DNA from: an uncultured Clostridia bacterium
Lineage (GTDB): Bacteria; Bacillota; Clostridia; Oscillospirales; Ruminococcaceae
DNA length: 64,000 nt
Reading direction: 5' to 3'
Assembly: GCA_946567425.1 (NCBI GenBank)
Contig: CAMNXF010000012.1
Span: 33,186 to 97,185, forward strand
This document shows positions 11,921 through 19,723 of this stretch, piece by piece. The position numbers were made by a program, and so were the translations under genes. The notes below the pieces were generated by a model. That model was given only the letters and a program-made list of their open reading frames with translations, made no database searches and was not told the DNA's origin. The stretch's first letter is position 1. The number at the start of each line of letters is the position of its first letter.

Positions 11921-12541
11921 ATGAACGAGAAAACCACCACAAACGAAATCTTTGGTATCAGGCTCAGGGATTTACGCAAGCAGAACGGCTACACCATTGA
12001 GCAGTTCGCGGCGAAAATAGGCGTAGCAAAAAGCACACTGGGCTATTACGAAAACGAGAACCGTATGCCCGACATTGAGATTTTATGCCGAATTTGCAAT
12101 GTGTTCAACGTCCCCGCCGATTATCTTCTCGGACGGACGAACACGGCGGCGGTCAAAGGGAAAATGAAAACCGTGTGCGAGCTCACGGGGCTTTCGGACG
12201 CAGCGGCTGATATTTTATCCGAGCTTCTCAAACATCAACGCTATGGAACGCTTGACAAGCTGAATTATCTGATTGAGGATTTTGCTAATGATTGTAATGA
12301 AGATTACGATATGCAAGGAAATAAGAACCTTGAAGATACGAGCAGTATCCTTAATGCGCTGTTTGGCTATATGGAGAAATATTCGCGTTATGAGAATGCG
12401 CTCGACTTTATGGATATTGAGGATGTTGCGCGTCAGCAGAAAGCTGAAACGGTTTACAGAGAACTGCTTATAAGGCGCATAATTGACGCGGTCAAGATCG
12501 GTACGGAGGAGTACAAGGAGCAGCATAAGCCGTGGGAGTGA
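11921..12541 (+). CDS. XRE-family transcriptional regulator
   Basis: This 206-residue regulator has an N-terminal HTH (about 12-65: FGIRLRDLRKQNGYTIEQFA, then AKIGVAKSTLGYYENENR) ending in DYLLGRTN, as in phage-type repressors. Its C-terminal half has no recognised domain. The start at 11921 follows AAGGAGG; the open frame upstream lacks coding character. It faces away from two small HTH genes across a common promoter region and probably represses the mobility genes of the nested element. No protease-sensor domain is visible, so the inducing signal is unknown. Confidence 0.82.
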   Translation: MNEKTTTNEIFGIRLRDLRKQNGYTIEQFAAKIGVAKSTLGYYENENRMPDIEILCRICNVFNVPADYLLGRTNTAAVKGKMKTVCELTGLSDAAADILSELLKHQRYGTLDKLNYLIEDFANDCNEDYDMQGNKNLEDTSSILNALFGYMEKYSRYENALDFMDIEDVARQQKAETVYRELLIRRIIDAVKIGTEEYKEQHKPWE

Positions 12542-12558
12542 CTTTCGGGCATAGAAAA

Positions 12559-12590
12559 GCCGCCGAACGTTTTGCGTTCGGCGGCTATGT
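12559..12590. terminator. Hairpin after XRE regulator
   Basis: GCCGCCGAAC and GTTCGGCGGC form a perfect 10-bp stem with a 7-base loop. There is a T-run only on the - strand side (TTTTC), so termination may be stronger in that direction. Confidence 0.6.
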
Positions 12591-12619
12591 ATCGCTTGTC
12601 ACAGCGAGGATATTTTCAG

Positions 12620-12936
12620 CCAGTGCAAATTCCAAGCGGATCGATACTATGGGGCAAGTGAAACAGGCGGCGGCGTGTGAGATCGCGGACAAGCACGACG
12701 TTAAGTCCGAGGACGATATCGCCAATCTGGAGAAGAGTTTGAAGTTGCTCCAGAGCGAGGTTAAGTCGGTTAAGGCAGAGTTGTCCAACGAGCAATTAAA
12801 GCTCAAGCGCGTTTCAGATTTGATTGCGGCTTATGAGAAAATCGTTGAAGGGAATTACATTGACAGACTTATTAAAGCGCAAAAGAACCTCGCACAAAGC
12901 AGGACGGCAGAAGCACCTACAATCATTATATCGTAA
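12620..12936 (+). pseudogene. Tail of a MobV relaxase gene (remnant)
   Basis: About 100 codons from DTMGQVKQAAACEIADKHDV to the end, including KLKRVSDLIAAYEKIVEGNY, match the C-terminus of the outer relaxase (21350-21631) at both DNA and protein level. The first 85% of the gene is missing. The remnant runs opposite to the nested element's own relaxase. It sits beside the sigma/secreted cassette, just as the intact relaxase does in the outer element, so it marks the left edge of a captured segment. The open frame runs upstream into non-homologous sequence; it is unlikely to be a functional gene. Confidence 0.85.
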
Positions 12937-12941
12937 AAAGG

Positions 12942-12985
12942 AAACCCTTTCCAAAAAAATAGTCGATTTTGGAAAGGGTTTTTCA
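12942..12985. terminator. Bidirectional terminator
   Basis: AAACCCTTTCC (12942-12952) pairs with GGAAAGGGTTT (12971-12981), extended by A/T pairs, with T-runs in both directions. It separates the relaxase tail from the converging secreted-protein operon. The following 13,022-13,298 stretch holds no gene I can support. Confidence 0.8.
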
Positions 12986-13298
12986 AAACTGAACACGTCA
13001 CGGATTTTAAAATTTTTATAGTAAGTGTATAAAGCTAAGTTATCTATTGAAAATGCGTCCCTTTAACAGAAGAAAGATGTCCGCAAATCCTAACGCGTTT
13101 GAATAGTTGAATAAGGTGTGTTTGCATTAATGATCAATGTTCGTCTGTTAGCAGATTTTCTGATACGAATTATAGCCTTGTTTTGCATAAATCCGTATCA
13201 AAGTTTATCCACTTCGATCAAAATGAACACTCTCAATCAAATATGGTATTTAATGCGCTTATTATCAAACATACTGGCATTATCAATTGATGGAGTAA

Positions 13299-14132
13299 TT
13301 AGACGGAGTAATCAAAAGTGAGCGGCTTTGCAACCGAGTCCTTCATTCCTGAAAGGTTAATTGTTACACCCAATCCATCTTTGGCAATTGTCAACGTGTT
13401 GAATAAACTCTGGTTATGTACATATTCAACATTTATTGAGGTATGTCGGGTTTTTCCAGAGTAAATGTTTGACCTGGGTTGCAATGTAAACTTCGCAGTT
13501 CCTTTTTGAACCGTGGAAAAATTAGGGGAGCTCCCCATTTTTATGCTATAACCTAAACCACCTTGATTTAGTTGCTCGGGATCGCTTGACGTGTTAGTAA
13601 CTATCCAATTGGTTTGATCACCGATTGAAGACGATAAATAATCTGTAGATTGAAATGAATTTGGTTTTAACAAGAAAATCGATGAGTCCCAATTCACCGA
13701 CACCGCGTCTGTCAAACGAAAGAACGGCTTTCCATTATACCATCGGTAATCAACGTACACATCGGTTTCAATTATCCGGAAATATGAGGACGATGTGCTT
13801 GATGCATCATATACATTAACTTTTGTGATTTTCAACATCATGTCATCGCTGGGAATAACTCCAAGCAATGAAATATCAGACGGATCAGCTGTTTCAGTAA
13901 GACTAACGGTTTCTGTCCCAAGATACTCAACAGTCTTACCGTAGTATGACACATATATATCGTCTATATCCTGAGTTTCCTTATCGTTAAGAAAATCCTC
14001 AGGAATGCCTTGCGAAATTAAGTATTCTATTTTATCTTCCGTAGTAATCTCTACGGTCGATGCGGATACCATTGTAACGTTTACCATTGCCGTCAAAGCA
14101 ATAGTCAGTAAGAATACGACTAGTTTTCTCAT
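13299..14132 (-). CDS. Secreted protein of unknown function (cassette copy 1)
   Basis: This 277-residue protein has a signal peptide (MRKLVVFLLTIALTAMVN, then VTMVSAS) and no later membrane span, so it should be released or held at the surface. The mature part is Ser/Thr/Tyr-rich with many short beta-type stretches; I recognise no family. It is the last gene of the sigma/anti-sigma operon copy in the nested element, and its start codon overlaps the stop of a tiny membrane protein gene. It occupies the position that four different genes hold in copy 2 and is not visibly similar to any of them, so this looks like the variable slot of the cassette. Confidence 0.8.
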   Translation of the reverse strand: MRKLVVFLLTIALTAMVNVTMVSASTVEITTEDKIEYLISQGIPEDFLNDKETQDIDDIYVSYYGKTVEYLGTETVSLTETADPSDISLLGVIPSDDMMLKITKVNVYDASSTSSSYFRIIETDVYVDYRWYNGKPFFRLTDAVSVNWDSSIFLLKPNSFQSTDYLSSSIGDQTNWIVTNTSSDPEQLNQGGLGYSIKMGSSPNFSTVQKGTAKFTLQPRSNIYSGKTRHTSINVEYVHNQSLFNTLTIAKDGLGVTINLSGMKDSVAKPLTFDYSV

Positions 14133-14290
14133 TGTTTTCCTCCTATATCACAACTTGAAATAATTAACAACAAACCTATAATTCCGATTGCTATGCCAAC
14201 AAGGAACAAAATACTCCCTAAATCAAAGGTGGATCCGTTTGAAAGCAAAATTCCAAACAATAGCAATCCAATTCCCAATTTAAACTTCAT
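14129..14290 (-). CDS. Small two-span membrane protein (53 residues)
   Basis: This gene encodes a 53-residue protein, MKFKLGIGLLLFGILLSNGS onward, with two hydrophobic segments (about 5-17 and 26-46) and a short polar tail CDIGGKQ. An AGGAGGGG ribosome site lies just upstream. Its stop overlaps the start of the secreted-protein gene (ATGA), which implies translational coupling. No similar gene is seen in copy 2. It may be a helper or immunity-type partner of the secreted protein, but that is inference from position only. Confidence 0.7.
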   Translation of the reverse strand: MKFKLGIGLLLFGILLSNGSTFDLGSILFLVGIAIGIIGLLLIISSCDIGGKQ

Positions 14291-14337
14291 TATCCCCTCC
14301 TAATAATCGAATGTATAGACATAGAAGTTTTATACAT

Positions 14338-14784
14338 CTATACAATCTTTTTTTCAGAACTGTAAATGGTTATCGTTTCTTGCCTTCCGTTGTCATTCGT
14401 CAGCGTAAAAACAGATTTTACACGATATGTCCCATTTTTGAGATTGGACTTAGTGTTGTACAGACAAACAAAGTTGAAGTCTGTGGTTTCTGTCCACGTT
14501 GCTCCATTTACATCTTCCCAAATCCACAAACCCCAGTACTTTTGCAAGGTTTGTGTTACGGTAATGCTTATAGCGTCTGTACCCTTCGCTATGCTTTTAC
14601 ACTCTGCTATTCCGCCTACAATTTCCAAATTGGATGAACAACTGTTTGTAATCTCATATGCGGGTGAAATTCCGTAGTTTGCAATCGATGTCACAGTTGT
14701 TGTGTCAGCATAGGTAACGACACTAAAATTTGAGCACAAAAGAATTGCTGCTCCAAGCGAAGCTATCTTTTCTTTGAGATGCAT
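14338..14784 (-). CDS. Small secreted protein with WGLW motif (cassette copy 1)
   Basis: This 148-residue protein has a signal peptide (about 1-27). The mature domain is probably an all-beta, immunoglobulin-like fold: TLQKYWGLWIWEDVNGATWT lies in the middle and YRVKSVFTLTNDNGRQETIT near the end. A paralogue stands in the same place of cassette copy 2 (25648-26088). The QTLQKYWGLW core and the RVKSVFTLT tail are kept while the N-terminal half has diverged. It has a strong AGGAGGAG ribosome site. Being second after the sigma/anti-sigma pair in both copies suggests it is part of the core of the system, perhaps a ligand or surface sensor component. Confidence 0.82.
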   Translation of the reverse strand: MHLKEKIASLGAAILLCSNFSVVTYADTTTVTSIANYGISPAYEITNSCSSNLEIVGGIAECKSIAKGTDAISITVTQTLQKYWGLWIWEDVNGATWTETTDFNFVCLYNTKSNLKNGTYRVKSVFTLTNDNGRQETITIYSSEKKIV

Positions 14785-14882
14785 CGGTAACTCCTCCTCC
14801 CTTTGTATTATTAGGTTTTTTTCTCCCCTTACTTAATACATCTTTCGAGAAGCGGTTTGGGTAGGTCAAATTATAAAAATTT

Positions 14883-15605
14883 TTAAAGTTTGGTAATATT
14901 CAACAAACTCATAGCGCTGTTTTTATCTAAATCTGCCGAAATTTCAATTATGTAATCTCCATTATCCCAAACAAAAACCGAATTACTTCGCTTATCGCTA
15001 CTTAAATCAATAAACAACCTCATAGTATCGTTTAGCTCAAATTCTTCAAACGTTTTATTTTCGGTGTTGTAATGCGGCGTAAATTCGGATTTTACCCATT
15101 GGTTTAGAGTTATGATTTGTTTTGTGGAACTGTTTAAATAAAGCGTACAAATGTTAGTTGTCGACGGTATAGTTTCGATCAACTCAAATCCCTCTGGTAT
15201 GTTGGTTAAAACATACTGATACGCTATCGTTTGGGGGCAGTTTTCCAAATTAGCAACAAACAACTGCGTATTATTCTCATAGACCGTTCCGTTAAAATGC
15301 TCTGAAACGAATTTAACAACAGCGGTTACACAACCTGCAAGCAGCGTCATAAGGATAATGATAAGTGTAGCTATGAGTATACGCTGTTTTAAATTGTATC
15401 TTCTTGTCCTATTTTCGGTTATTGACGGTTTCTGAATTGTTTCGGCATTTCTCAGTTTACGAGCGTTTCTTTCAAATCGAGCAAATATCCTTTTCATAGC
15501 TATGCGATGTCGGAGAGAGGGATTGAAATTGGGCAGGTCATCAGGTACCCCGCACTCAATTTTGTGTACATCAAGCATAATCTCCCTAAGAACATTTTCA
15601 CTCAT
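14883..15605 (-). CDS. Membrane anti-sigma factor, DUF4367-type (cassette copy 1)
   Basis: The 240-residue protein has a cytoplasmic N-terminal part (about 1-85), one membrane span near 92-113 (ILIATLIIILMTLLAGCVTA) and an extracellular domain. That domain ends SVFVWDNGDYIIEISADLD, like DUF4367 domains of Firmicutes anti-sigma proteins. By family logic the N-terminus holds the ECF factor at the membrane and the outer domain senses the envelope. Its start overlaps the stop region of the sigma gene (15598-15605), so the two are translationally coupled. The closest relative in the window is 26190-26900; the N-terminal LKHRIAMKRIFAR-type block and the C-terminus are shared. Confidence 0.85.
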   Translation of the reverse strand: MSENVLREIMLDVHKIECGVPDDLPNFNPSLRHRIAMKRIFARFERNARKLRNAETIQKPSITENRTRRYNLKQRILIATLIIILMTLLAGCVTAVVKFVSEHFNGTVYENNTQLFVANLENCPQTIAYQYVLTNIPEGFELIETIPSTTNICTLYLNSSTKQIITLNQWVKSEFTPHYNTENKTFEEFELNDTMRLFIDLSSDKRSNSVFVWDNGDYIIEISADLDKNSAMSLLNITKL

Positions 15606-16152
15606 TGCACTTGTTCCTTTCATCAATGAAATTTCTGATGTTTTTTCTTGCCGTTTTCAAATGCCATTTTACCGTTTCACGGGATATTTCCAATTGTTCG
15701 GCAATCTCGCTTATTGACAAACCAGTTATAACGCGCAGCTTGTACACAGTCCGCCTTTGTTCGGGCAACGTGAGTATGTATTTTATCAGTTCCTCGCGGG
15801 TATTTTTGGTTATAACATCGTCTTCTATTCTCATACTCTCGTCAACTATATCCTCACGCAAATCCTGAAGTTTGCTTGTTCGATAGCTCTCCTTTTTGAA
15901 CGTACCTATAGCGGTGTTTCTGACGAGTACGTCAACAAAAGTGACCCTTTCCTCTTTCGGAACATTAAAGAATATTTCGGGCTTATCCGCAATATCCGAA
16001 AAAACCTCTTGAATAACATCCGCGGCGCTTTCCTCATCATTCACCTTTTGCATAGCTATATACATAAAGCGTTTGTAGTTTTCAGCATAGAAAACTTGTA
16101 GTTCATTACGTTGTACGTCATCTGTGATAGTTGAAAACGTTATACCAATCAT
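15598..16152 (-). CDS. ECF-type RNA polymerase sigma factor (cassette copy 1)
   Basis: This 184-residue factor has region 2 near residues 20-85 (FYAENYKRFMYIAMQKVN, then ADVIQEVFSDIADKPE) and region 4 near 125-175 (LPEQRRTVYKLRVITGLSIS, EIAEQLEISRETVKWHLK). It should direct polymerase to the cassette promoter(s) when released from the adjacent anti-sigma factor. The start at 16152 follows AAGGGGTGAG; the open frame upstream has no coding character. It is a paralogue of 26903-27442, and the promoter regions of the two are also alike. Confidence 0.92.
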   Translation of the reverse strand: MIGITFSTITDDVQRNELQVFYAENYKRFMYIAMQKVNDEESAADVIQEVFSDIADKPEIFFNVPKEERVTFVDVLVRNTAIGTFKKESYRTSKLQDLREDIVDESMRIEDDVITKNTREELIKYILTLPEQRRTVYKLRVITGLSISEIAEQLEISRETVKWHLKTARKNIRNFIDERNKCNE

Positions 16153-16175
16153 AGTATTCTCACCCCTTAGTATAC

Positions 16176-16204
16176 AGTATAGCATATTTTTTGACAAAAT
16201 ACAA
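16176..16204 (-). promoter_or_regulatory. Promoter of sigma operon copy 1
   Basis: Read on the - strand: TTGTAT, 17 bases beginning TTTGTCA, then TATACT, followed by TACTAAGGGG. The same arrangement occurs at 27464-27492 ahead of copy 2. Conservation between otherwise diverged copies argues that this is functional. Confidence 0.7.
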
Positions 16205-16207
16205 TGC

Positions 16208-16393
16208 TTATTTCATATTTACAACGAGGCAACCGATTTCATATCCGTTTTGCTCCGTTATTTCAAAGTCTAGTATACACGAAACGCTTATCCCCATGCC
16301 GTCCGCAAACAGCAGCTTGAAGAAAACATCATCAAGCCGCTTGATTGTGCCGATTTTCACAACAAGCAAACATTTTGCAGATGATTGACGCAA
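16208..16393 (-). pseudogene. Truncated YolD-like gene (remnant)
   Basis: VVKIGTIKRLDDVFFKLLF and the following ISVSCILDFEITE match the C-terminal end of the intact YolD-like protein at 27535-27942 (VTKVGTVKRIDEVFFKLLF). The first two thirds of the gene are missing, and the stop after ITE is lost. It lies directly upstream of the sigma operon exactly as in the outer element. It therefore marks the right edge of the captured segment. Confidence 0.85.
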
Positions 16394-16396
16394 TGA

Positions 16397-16440
16397 AAAC
16401 AGCCCCTTGTCGATTTTCTCTCGGCAAGGGGTTGTTGTTT
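16397..16440 (+). terminator. Terminator-like hairpin near right end of nested element
   Basis: AACAGCCCCTTG pairs with CAAGGGG-TTGTT around a 15-base loop, followed by a T-rich stretch. It could block read-through into the helicase half downstream. Confidence 0.6.
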
Positions 16441-16462
16441 AGGAACGGTTCTATAATCGGCT
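16439..16462. repeat. Inverted copy of the recombinase upstream region
   Basis: TTAGGAACGGTTCTATAATC is the reverse complement, with few changes, of 8761-8783 near the recombinase start. It lies 32 bp inside the right attachment site. Confidence 0.55.
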
Positions 16463-16470
16463 TTGTCATA

Positions 16471-16510
16471 TTTGTTGCTGTCCTGCAATCGGCACGCCTG
16501 TTAGCAACAG
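16471..16510. other. attR of the nested element
   Basis: Element arm TTTGTTGCTGTCCTGCAA (16471-16488), core ACGCCTGTT (16494-16502), host half AGCAACAG. The arm mirrors the left-end arm. The reconstructed attB would have TTGCTA/TAGCAA flanking the core. Confidence 0.8.
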
Positions 16511-18365
16511 TATGGTCGAATTATACATTATGCAGAGATATCTCCGTCCGTCGCTCTTGGCACAGGCGGGTATGCAGACGTTCGACGATTGGGCGAACAC
16601 GTTCGGCGAGGTCGTTTCCAAAGCCGAATTAAAGCCCGCGGGCAACGGTTACAGAACCAAAAAGCGATTTGCCAAATTCAACAATCTGCCCGAGTTAATG
16701 GCAATGTATAAGGAATTTGCAGATATTCGGACAGCGGATATGCTGAATTTACCTGTTCCCGAAGTAAAGGGCGGCAAGCCCGAAACCATTGTAGCAACTA
16801 CAAACGACTTTCAGAAGGCATATATGCAAATTCTCGCGGAACGCTCCGAGGCGGTACATAACGGGAGCGTTGAAGCAACGGTAGACAATATGCTGAAAAT
16901 AACGGGAGAAGCGCGTTTGCTCGGATTGGACGCGCGGTGCTTAAATCCCGACGCGGAAAATTATCCCGACAGCAAGGTCAATCTCTGTATCGACAAGGTT
17001 ATGGAGATATACACCAGAACGACAGCGCAAAAGGGCGTACAGGCTATCTTCTGCGATATTGCCGTAAACGGCGATAACGAACAGGAGGAACTGACCGACG
17101 ATAAAAAGAAGAAAACGGTCAAGCCGAACGATGAGGGGAAGTTTTCCGTCTACAACTACATTAAGGCTGAACTTATCCGGCGCGGTATTCCCAAAGACGA
17201 AATATGTTTCGCGGGCGACGCGAACACGACAAAACAGCAAAACGAGATGAAGGCTCAGTTACGGTCGGGGACAAAGCGCATAGTCATCGCGTCCACATCA
17301 AAACTCGGTACGGGCGCGAACATTCAGAACAAGCTGGTCGCGCTCCACAACTTGGATATTCCTTGGAAACCGTCCGATTTAGAGCAGCGCGTTGGTCGAA
17401 TAGTCCGTCAAGGCAACGAAAACAGCGCTGTGGAATTGTACAATTATGTTACCAAGGACACGTTTGACGCGTATATGATGAACATAATCGTCACAAAGCA
17501 GAAATTCATTTCTCAGCTTATGAGCGGTGATACCTCGGCGCGTTCCTGTGAGGACGTTGACGAAATGGTTTTGAACTATACCGAAATGCAGGCGTTGGCT
17601 ACGGGCGATCCGCGTATCAAGGAGAAGATAGAACTCGATACGGACGTTGCGCGTTTGAAAATGCTTGAAAGCGAATACTACAACGAGCAGTACAGACTTG
17701 ACGATACGATTAAGGACGCGGAGATCGGCATAAAAAATCTGGAGCATAACATCTCGGCGGCAAAAGCCGATATTGAATTTGCAAAGGAGAACGTGCTGCC
17801 AAGCGAGGAATTCAGAGTTGAAATAAGGGACAAGGTTTTCACGGAACGCAAGGCGGCGGGCGAGGCGCTGCGGCAGGAGGCGGTCGCCTTTCTCGCAAAC
17901 GATAACGGAACCTTGCATTTGTCGATTGGAAATTTCCGAGGTTTTGAACTGGCGATTGAAAGAGGTCACGATTATTTAGGCAAGGCGGTTGCCGAGGTTG
18001 CCGTTCGGCACGGAATAACCTATACCGCTGCTATGGAAATCACGGGCGATATTGGAAACGTTACCCGACTTGAAAATCTTGTAAATGACGGTATCGGTAA
18101 GAAACTTGCGGCTATGGAGGACAAACTTGTCGTGTTGCAAGGCGATTTAAAGGCGGCTCTTGAAAGCAAAGGCAAACCGTTTGAACACGCGGAGGAACTT
18201 GAAACAAAATCGAAGCGGCTCACTCAGCTTAACCTTGAACTTGAGGTCGGGAAAGCTGACGAGGTTATTATGGACGAGAAGGAAGATGAGGACAGGGATA
18301 GTCCAAGACGCGATAATCCCGAAAACGACCGCGACAAGCCCAAACCCTCACGCGGCAGACATTGA
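16503..18365 (+). CDS. Giant helicase, C-terminal part (second half of interrupted gene)
   Basis: Reading resumes with SNSMVELYIMQRYLRP, the normal continuation of the GTPV motif left at 7201. The segment contains the C-terminal helicase lobe: IVIASTSKLGTGANIQNK, then LEQRVGRIVRQGNENSAVE (motif VI with the Arg finger). Helical, Glu/Lys-rich regions follow, up to the end. The internal ATG at 16512 could allow separate translation, but no good ribosome site precedes it. So the host protein is probably inactive while the nested element is in place. It ends 15 bp before a strong terminator. Confidence 0.88.
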   Translation, partial: SNSMVELYIMQRYLRPSLLAQAGMQTFDDWANTFGEVVSKAELKPAGNGYRTKKRFAKFNNLPELMAMYKEFADIRTADMLNLPVPEVKGGKPETIVATTNDFQKAYMQILAERSEAVHNGSVEATVDNMLKITGEARLLGLDARCLNPDAENYPDSKVNLCIDKVMEIYTRTTAQKGVQAIFCDIAVNGDNEQEELTDDKKKKTVKPNDEGKFSVYNYIKAELIRRGIPKDEICFAGDANTTKQQNEMKAQLRSGTKRIVIASTSKLGTGANIQNKLVALHNLDIPWKPSDLEQRVGRIVRQGNENSAVELYNYVTKDTFDAYMMNIIVTKQKFISQLMSGDTSARSCEDVDEMVLNYTEMQALATGDPRIKEKIELDTDVARLKMLESEYYNEQYRLDDTIKDAEIGIKNLEHNISAAKADIEFAKENVLPSEEFRVEIRDKVFTERKAAGEALRQEAVAFLANDNGTLHLSIGNFRGFELAIERGHDYLGKAVAEVAVRHGITYTAAMEITGDIGNVTRLENLVNDGIGKKLAAMEDKLVVLQGDLKAALESKGKPFEHAEELETKSKRLTQLNLELEVGKADEVIMDEKEDEDRDSPRRDNPENDRDKPKPSRGRH

Positions 18366-18380
18366 TTTCATTTAACTTAT

Positions 18381-18414
18381 GCCCCCGCCGTTAATTCGGC
18401 GGGGGCTGTTTTTA
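18381..18414 (+). terminator. Rho-independent terminator after helicase gene
   Basis: GCCCCCGCCG and CGGCGGGGGC form a perfect 10-bp GC stem with a 6-base loop, followed by TGTTTTTA. Confidence 0.88.
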
Positions 18415-18428
18415 TAGGAGGTTTTACT

Positions 18429-19400
18429 ATGTACTATGGTTTTACTGACGAGCAGTTACAAGCCGCCAGAGGTGCAAATCTCGCGGAGTACTTTCAAACT
18501 CACGGCTACGACTGTGAGCTGCGGCGAAATGAGCTGCACGTCAAGGGCTTTGGCGGCTTTTACATAAAAACCGATACCAACGAGTGGTACTGCTTTTCAA
18601 AGAGCGGCAAAAACGGCGGCAGAAACGCCGTAAACTGTTTAATGGAAATGCTCGGAATGGATTTGAAAACCGCTGTTTCCGAGTTGTCGGGCGACTCATA
18701 CTTTTGTCCGATCTCCTATGAGCGATATTCCGAACCGCCGCCCAAAAAGCGGGAATTGGATTTGCCCAACCGAGCGGACAATATGAAAAACGTATTTGCT
18801 TATCTTTGCGGAACGCGTAAGATCGACAGCAATATCGTTTACGGTCTGGTATGTGACAGCCTGCTTTATCAAGATAAACGCGGCAACGCCGTTTTTCTCC
18901 ATAAGAACGAGGACGGGAAAATCATCGGTGCGGAACTGCAAGGCACGAATACATACAAGCGTTTCAAGGGAGTAGCCGCGGGAACATCGGACAGCTTGTT
19001 TGCGGTCAAGATTGGAACGCCCGACAGAGCCTACGTTTTCGAGAGCGCAATAGATTTGTTGTCGTTCAAAATGCTTGCTAATCAAGATAAAATACAAAAC
19101 TCCGTTCTTGTATCTATGGCGGGGCTAAAGCCGAACAGCCTAAAACCTTTGTCGGAGAACGGATTACGGCTTTATGCCTGTGTGGATAACGACGAGGCGG
19201 GTATCAAGTTTACCTCGGATAACGGCATGATACCCTGCAACAGGATTTTACACGAGAACGGTGTAAAGGATTTCAACGAGCTGCTCCAACTGATAACGCA
19301 CAATCGAGAAATGGCGGCGAAAAGCACCGCGCCGCAAAATCAGCCCGACACTCGGAATGAGGTCAAAACCGTTGCTAAAGTAAATCATACTCACCGCTGA
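18429..19400 (+). CDS. DUF3991/Toprim-domain protein
   Basis: This 323-residue protein has an N-terminal zinc-finger/primase-like region (about 1-90, TNEWYCFSKSGKNGGRNAVN). A Toprim fold follows: YVFESAIDLLSFKML near 203, then LYACVDNDEAGIKF near 250, with the Glu and the Asp-x-Asp metal ligands. Such proteins are regular companions of relaxases and giant methylase/helicases on Firmicutes elements. They are thought to act in DNA processing or priming during transfer. AGGAGG stands 7 bases before the start. The next gene, the relaxase, is 320 bp away across the putative oriT. Confidence 0.85.
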   Translation: MYYGFTDEQLQAARGANLAEYFQTHGYDCELRRNELHVKGFGGFYIKTDTNEWYCFSKSGKNGGRNAVNCLMEMLGMDLKTAVSELSGDSYFCPISYERYSEPPPKKRELDLPNRADNMKNVFAYLCGTRKIDSNIVYGLVCDSLLYQDKRGNAVFLHKNEDGKIIGAELQGTNTYKRFKGVAAGTSDSLFAVKIGTPDRAYVFESAIDLLSFKMLANQDKIQNSVLVSMAGLKPNSLKPLSENGLRLYACVDNDEAGIKFTSDNGMIPCNRILHENGVKDFNELLQLITHNREMAAKSTAPQNQPDTRNEVKTVAKVNHTHR

Positions 19401-19554
19401 ACAAGGGCAAAAATCCAAAAGCCGTTTCGGGTTTGCTGTGATTTCTTCGGCAAAAATTTTTCTTTCAGAAAGATTTTGCCGGTAAGTTCATTGTGAAGTC
19501 CATTTTGGAATTTACAATTTTGCCCGACTTTTTTAAGGTTGGACGCGAGGGGTC

Positions 19555-19625
19555 TTAGGGGATTTCCCCTAACGAAATGTGAGATTGATAAGCTGCGCTT
19601 GTCAATCTCACTATTGAGTATAGTG
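19555..19625. other. Putative oriT of the outer element
   Basis: The 320-bp gap 19401-19723 has TTAGGGGA-TT-TCCCCTAA (19555-19572) and then GTGAGATTGA / TCAATCTCAC (19579-19588 and 19602-19611) around a 13-base loop. TATTGAGTATAGTG follows. Hairpins of this sort lie just upstream of MobV relaxase genes and carry the nick site; the exact nick is not resolved. Confidence 0.6.
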
Positions 19626-19723
19626 ACATTGACATACACCCTAAAAATTAGCAGCGAAAAAGTCCTTTAAAATAGCAGCGCCTACGGGCAATTTTTTTCA
19701 AACTCAAAGAGGGGGTAACACTT

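Larger units (their letters stand above)
7193..16502. mobile_element. Nested integrative mobilizable element with serine recombinase, inserted in the helicase gene
   Basis: Both halves of the helicase gene are in frame if the sequence between the two copies of ACGCC(C/T)GTT (7193-7201 and 16494-16502) is removed. The rejoined protein reads ATGTPVSNSMVELY. The cargo is a large serine recombinase ending 16 bp from the left boundary, a small protein, a MobV relaxase with its own putative oriT, three HTH proteins, and a sigma/anti-sigma/secreted cassette. It carries a relaxase but no transfer apparatus, so it fits an IME that borrows its host element's machinery. Serine-recombinase elements that target SNF2-like genes of other ICEs are, as I recall, known in Firmicutes. 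Confidence 0.88.

Noticed and set aside
13055..13110. Short frame MRPFNRRKMSANPNAFE, reminiscent of a ribosomal protein start
   Set aside because: It has 17 codons with no ribosome site; the likeness is chance.
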